From: Gallionella straubiae
GTDB taxonomy: Bacteria > Pseudomonadota > Gammaproteobacteria > Burkholderiales > Gallionellaceae
Direction: 5' to 3'
NCBI RefSeq assembly: GCF_051257895.1
Contig: NZ_CP194331.1
Coordinates: 1,612,001 to 1,676,000 of the forward strand
Length of the DNA stretch: 64,000 nucleotides
This document shows, one piece after another, positions 61,042 to 64,000 of this stretch. Within the stretch, counting starts at the first letter, position 1, and each line of letters opens with the position of its first letter. The notes under the pieces were generated by a model. The model saw only the letters and a program-made list of their open reading frames with translations, was not told where the DNA came from and made no database searches. The position numbers and the translations under genes are program-made.

Positions 61042-61605
61042 TTATTTCAGGGACAGGATGTATTTTGCCAGTGTCCTGCGATCCGCCTCGCTGATTTGCG
61101 GGCTGGGCGGCATCATCATGGCGCCCCATACCCCGCTGCCGCCCTTGGCGATCTTGTCCACCAACCGGGCTTCCGCTCCCGTATCGCCGCGGTATTTGGC
61201 CGCGACATCCTTGAAGGCCGGGCCGACAATTTTCTTGTCGACCGAATGGCAGGCAAGGCAATTGCTCTTTTTGGCCAGCTGCATGAAATCCGCTTCGGAT
61301 ACTGCAGGCGCGGGTTTAGCCTCGGCAGCAACCGGCGCCGGTTCGGCCTTCGCAGCCGGTGCCGGGCTTGCCGGGGCTGGAGCGGACTGCATGGCTTTTT
61401 CTGCGGGAGCAGGCTGCATCGCCTGTGCCGGGGCGGTGGCGGCCGGTTGCACAGGTGGCGCGGCGGCTGGCTGCTCCATGGCAGGGGCGGGTGGAGCGGG
61501 AGGCTGTTCCACGGCCGGGGCGGCAGCCTTGGGCGCAGGCGCTTCAGGCTGACAGCCATAGAGCGGGACAAACAGGGATACAAGCAAGATACTTTTCATG
61601 CGCAT
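61042..61605 (-). CDS. Lipoprotein cytochrome c with long Ala/Pro linker
   Basis: A 187-residue protein: signal sequence with lipobox LYGC (Cys18), an about 80-residue Ala/Pro/Glu-rich linker, then a class I cytochrome domain with CLACH near residue 115, SVDKKIVGPAFKDVAAKYRG and a Met ligand in GAMMMPPSPQ. The linker would let the haem reach far from its lipid anchor, for example to bridge between membrane and periplasmic or outer-membrane partners. AAGGAG precedes ATG 61605. Confidence 0.93.
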   Translation of the reverse strand: MRMKSILLVSLFVPLYGCQPEAPAPKAAAPAVEQPPAPPAPAMEQPAAAPPVQPAATAPAQAMQPAPAEKAMQSAPAPASPAPAAKAEPAPVAAEAKPAPAVSEADFMQLAKKSNCLACHSVDKKIVGPAFKDVAAKYRGDTGAEARLVDKIAKGGSGVWGAMMMPPSPQISEADRRTLAKYILSLK

Positions 61606-61735
61606 GATTTTCTCCTTGGAGTTGGGATTTTCAGAAAACCTTCACGATCCGGCACAGTGTTTGCCGTAAAGGCTGCCCGATTACTGCTGCAACCTTAAGC
61701 GGCATTGTCAATGTATTTGCGGTTTCCCGCAAACT

Positions 61736-61939
61736 TTATTCCTCTGCAGGCTGCCGCCGTGCGCCGCGAACCGCGCCGACAGCAAATACGCCTGCGCCCA
61801 ACAGGATGAGCAGGAGATACTCATAGGCGAGGATGCCGCCGCGCAGGGTCAACAGGCTGTCCAACACGCCGAGCACCATCAGGACGAAGCCCAGTATCCT
61901 GGTCTTCACGCCTCGATTGCTGAATTTAGTCTCTTCCAT
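61736..61939 (-). CDS. Small two-helix membrane protein
   Basis: A 67-residue protein (MEETKFSNRGVKTRILGFVL...) with two hydrophobic helices (about 12-29 and 36-57) and a basic tail. It begins 10 bases after the stop of the diheme cytochrome gene on the same strand and is probably co-transcribed, perhaps as a small subunit of the same complex. No family recognised; no strong ribosome site. Confidence 0.7.
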   Translation of the reverse strand: MEETKFSNRGVKTRILGFVLMVLGVLDSLLTLRGGILAYEYLLLILLGAGVFAVGAVRGARRQPAEE

Positions 61940-61949
61940 GCTATGACTG

Positions 61950-63470
61950 TCAGGCGGCAGGCTTGGCGCTGCGCGCCCACCAGAGCAGGCCGCCTGCGGC
62001 CAGCGCCATGACCAGCAGCGCCGCAATGAGCGGACGGTATCCGGTTGCGGGTTTCAGCAGCAGCCAGTACCAGGTGGTCATGGTGTGCTTGGCACCCTTC
62101 TCGCCGTTGCTGCCATCCCACGCGGCGAACGCGATGGGGATAAATTTGCCCTCGGCAAACTGGATGTCCTGCGCTGGTGTGGGCGTCGCAAGCGGACGCA
62201 TCATCAGCACCTTCCAGGTTCCGTCGCCGTAGCTCGCCCTGCCCTTAAGTCCAACCTCGGCCGCATCGCGCCGCTCGATCTCTTTGAAGCCGCGGCTGTT
62301 GGCGAGATGGATGCTCTCCGCGGCGTCCTTCGTACCGCTCTTCCACTGCCAGATATTCACCGGGCGTGATGCATCGCCCATGCCGAAATAGGGCTTGGCC
62401 ATTCCCTTCGTGACCGTGACGGGAAGTTGCACGGCGACGCCATCCTCGGCGATCGGCGGGTCGGCAAGCTTCTCTGCGGCTTCGTCGCCGGGGATGCTCC
62501 GGGTGCGGTCGTCCCACTCGAGCAGGATCGCGATGGCCTTGTCGTTGTATAGCGCGCGCACCGTGATCGTGTCGTTGGACGGCGTGAAGAAGCGCTCTTC
62601 CGCGATGAGCTGCGGCACCAGGTAGAAGGTGGCCGCTTCGGTTTTCTCCCAGCGCACGTCGTCCGTGGTCTCGGGCAGGTCGCCCTCGACCCGGTCCGCC
62701 TTGACGACGGTGTTTTCCGCGGCGACCTTCCTGCCGGTCTCCGCGAGCGACGCCACGTAGTTGGCGACATACCAGCGCTCCTCGGCGGTGAGGCTCTTCT
62801 TGCTCTTCGGGTCGGCGAAGGAGGGCATCTCGGTGCCCGCGATGCCGGTGGAGATGCGCGCGAAAATATCTTTCGGATCGCTGCCGCCGCGATAGGTCCA
62901 AGGCTTGGTCAGGTTGCGCGGCCAGGTGCGCTCGCCGGCCTCGCCCTTGAGGCGCTTGCTCGCGCTGCCCTTGCCGGACTTGCCGTGGCATTCCACGCAG
63001 CGGTCGCCTTCTTCAAACAATTTTTTGCCCTTCGCTATGCTTTCGGCGGAGCTTGCGACCTGCTTGCCGAAATCGACCTGTTTTTCCGGCGGCTTGTCGT
63101 AACCGGCGAAGGTCTTGAGGTAGGCCACGAGGTTCCACATGTCCCGTTCCTTCAGCACATCGCCCCAGCCCGGCATCGCGGTGCCCGGCATGCCGTCGCG
63201 GATCATGCGGAAGATGTCGTCGTCGTTGGGCACCATATCCTCGAAACTTGAGGACTTGATCTTGTAGTTACCCGAGGTGAAGTCGCGCGGCGGCGGGTTG
63301 AGCAGGTCCTTCGCCGCGCCCGCGCCGTCGCCTTCCGCGCCGTGGCACCAGCCGCAGCGCTTCTCGTAAATTTCCTTGCCCTTAGCGGCATCGCCGGGTT
63401 TCGCCGCCGCCGTACCTGCTGCAAGCAACGCGGTGCAGAAAACGAAGAGAGCTAACTTGCTCATTCCCAT
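61950..63470 (-). CDS. Diheme cytochrome c fused to an ethylbenzene-dehydrogenase-type haem domain
   Basis: A 506-residue exported protein. After the signal peptide come two class I cytochrome domains with CGWCH (39-43) and CVECH (158-162), Met ligands probably in MPGTAMPGWGD and GTEMPSFAD. Residues about 255-470 resemble the EB_dh domain (gamma subunit of ethylbenzene dehydrogenase, dimethylsulfide dehydrogenase and nitrite oxidoreductase), ending WKVLMMRPLATP...FIPIAFAAWDGSNGEKG. A C-terminal helix (about 478-498) anchors it. It probably links a quinol- or molybdenum-linked membrane module to periplasmic cytochromes; the partners lie outside the window. Overlaps the upstream gene by 10 bases. 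Confidence 0.88.
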   Translation of the reverse strand: MGMSKLALFVFCTALLAAGTAAAKPGDAAKGKEIYEKRCGWCHGAEGDGAGAAKDLLNPPPRDFTSGNYKIKSSSFEDMVPNDDDIFRMIRDGMPGTAMPGWGDVLKERDMWNLVAYLKTFAGYDKPPEKQVDFGKQVASSAESIAKGKKLFEEGDRCVECHGKSGKGSASKRLKGEAGERTWPRNLTKPWTYRGGSDPKDIFARISTGIAGTEMPSFADPKSKKSLTAEERWYVANYVASLAETGRKVAAENTVVKADRVEGDLPETTDDVRWEKTEAATFYLVPQLIAEERFFTPSNDTITVRALYNDKAIAILLEWDDRTRSIPGDEAAEKLADPPIAEDGVAVQLPVTVTKGMAKPYFGMGDASRPVNIWQWKSGTKDAAESIHLANSRGFKEIERRDAAEVGLKGRASYGDGTWKVLMMRPLATPTPAQDIQFAEGKFIPIAFAAWDGSNGEKGAKHTMTTWYWLLLKPATGYRPLIAALLVMALAAGGLLWWARSAKPAA

Positions 63471-64000
63471 GCCCTCGGCTGCCTGCCGGTGTAGTCATAC
63501 AGGAACAGAATGACTTCCCAGATCTCCTCCTCGGTCAGGAAGTTTTCCCAGACCGGCATCGACGAAATCCACGGCGCGGCCTCGGCGGGCAAACCCGGTC
63601 CGCCGGTGGCGATGCGCCAGAACAGGAAGGATTCCTGCAACTGCGCGATGGTGCCCACGTCGCGGAAGTTGATCGGCGTGGGGTTCAGCCCCGCCGCGTA
63701 CGGCCCCTTGCCGTCCAGCTTGTCGCCGTGGCAGTACTGGCAGTTCCTGATATAGACCTCGCCGCCCGCCTTGACCAGTTCGCGGTACTTCGCGGAGTCT
63801 TCCTTCTGGTATCTGCGCAGGGGGTTTTGCAGCGTAGCGAGGTTGTAGCTCTTGCCGTATGCCTTGAACTTCGAGGGCGGCGCGGGATGAATGGTGCGCA
63901 ACTCCACCGGTGCCTCGTAACCGGGCTGCAGGCCCGCATAGGTGTAGTAGCCCGCGAGCAGCGGCACGATCACGAACACGATGTTGCGCAGTCTTCTCTT
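63461..64000 (-). CDS. Membrane-anchored c-type cytochrome, 5' end outside the window
   Basis: The frame is open to the last base, so the gene starts beyond 64000. Visible: a basic stretch KRRLRN, an N-terminal helix (IVFVIVPLLAGYYTYAGL), a proline-rich segment, and a cytochrome domain with CQYCH (NCQYCHGDKLDGKGPYAAG), ISSMPVWENFLTEEEIWEVI. It overlaps the diheme EB_dh gene, so the two belong to one operon. An internal GTG at 63979 would cut the helix and is unlikely. Confidence 0.88.
   Translation of the reverse strand, partial: KRRLRNIVFVIVPLLAGYYTYAGLQPGYEAPVELRTIHPAPPSKFKAYGKSYNLATLQNPLRRYQKEDSAKYRELVKAGGEVYIRNCQYCHGDKLDGKGPYAAGLNPTPINFRDVGTIAQLQESFLFWRIATGGPGLPAEAAPWISSMPVWENFLTEEEIWEVILFLYDYTGRQPRAWE

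Overview
The window is a stretch of a GC-rich betaproteobacterial chromosome. Gene order (recG-ubiC; M23 peptidase-secA; argJ; yacG-zapD-coaE-pilD-pilC; pilG-pilI-pilJ-chpA; trkA-trkH) and the number of small c-type cytochromes suggest the Gallionellales/Nitrosomonadales, plausibly a microaerophilic Fe(II) oxidiser such as a Sideroxydans or Gallionella relative. This placement is inferred from gene content and motifs; no database was searched.

Layout. 0-4.7 kb: the 3' end of polA, a visibly AT-richer patch with two unknown small proteins, a secreted coiled-coil protein, then a tight three-gene unit (flavin-reductase-like, DUF3617, PQQ-type sugar dehydrogenase). 4.8-18.5 kb: housekeeping genes (ppx-phoU, rpiA, pgm, ridA, recG-ubiC, DUF721 protein, M23 peptidase, secA, a cyclic-nucleotide-domain protein, argJ). 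18.6-22.25 kb: two nearly identical 1420-bp IS110-family elements in opposite orientation around an AT-rich GIY-YIG/YozE-like gene that has its own palindromes. 22.3-32.4 kb: a Nudix-ThiE fusion, yacG-zapD-coaE-pilD-pilC, a CorC-type transporter, lgt, ilvD with a duplicated tail, and a hexose-6-phosphate mutarotase. 32.4-37.7 kb: a lipoprotein cytochrome, a SUMF1-domain protein, a 46-residue membrane protein, and a coupled pair made of protoporphyrinogen oxidase and a radical SAM/SPASM protein carrying tandem PCP_red-like repeats. 37.8-45.2 kb: the chemosensory operon for twitching motility. 45.4-53.1 kb: Trk potassium uptake, suhB-like, a redoxin, rsmE, a tautomerase, argA, cysC and a YkgJ-type protein.

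53.2-64 kb holds most of the respiratory genes. A monoheme cytochrome fused to an outer-membrane barrel (Cyc2-like) has a recognisable sigma70 promoter and a strong terminator. Next come a yefM antitoxin with an amber-disrupted yoeB, an intact IS256-family element with 8-bp target duplication, a pilin-like gene and a Kef-type antiporter. The end of the window has three related class I cytochromes, a small membrane protein, a diheme cytochrome fused to an ethylbenzene-dehydrogenase-type haem domain, and a membrane-anchored cytochrome cut by the window edge. A reasonable reading is an extracellular or periplasmic electron chain (barrel-cytochrome to small cytochromes to membrane complexes), supported by haem synthesis genes.

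Another theme is how often interspersed palindromic repeats touch genes: they form the linker of the Nudix-ThiE fusion and the C-terminus of Lgt, and probably the N-terminal extension of CoaE and the IS landing sites.
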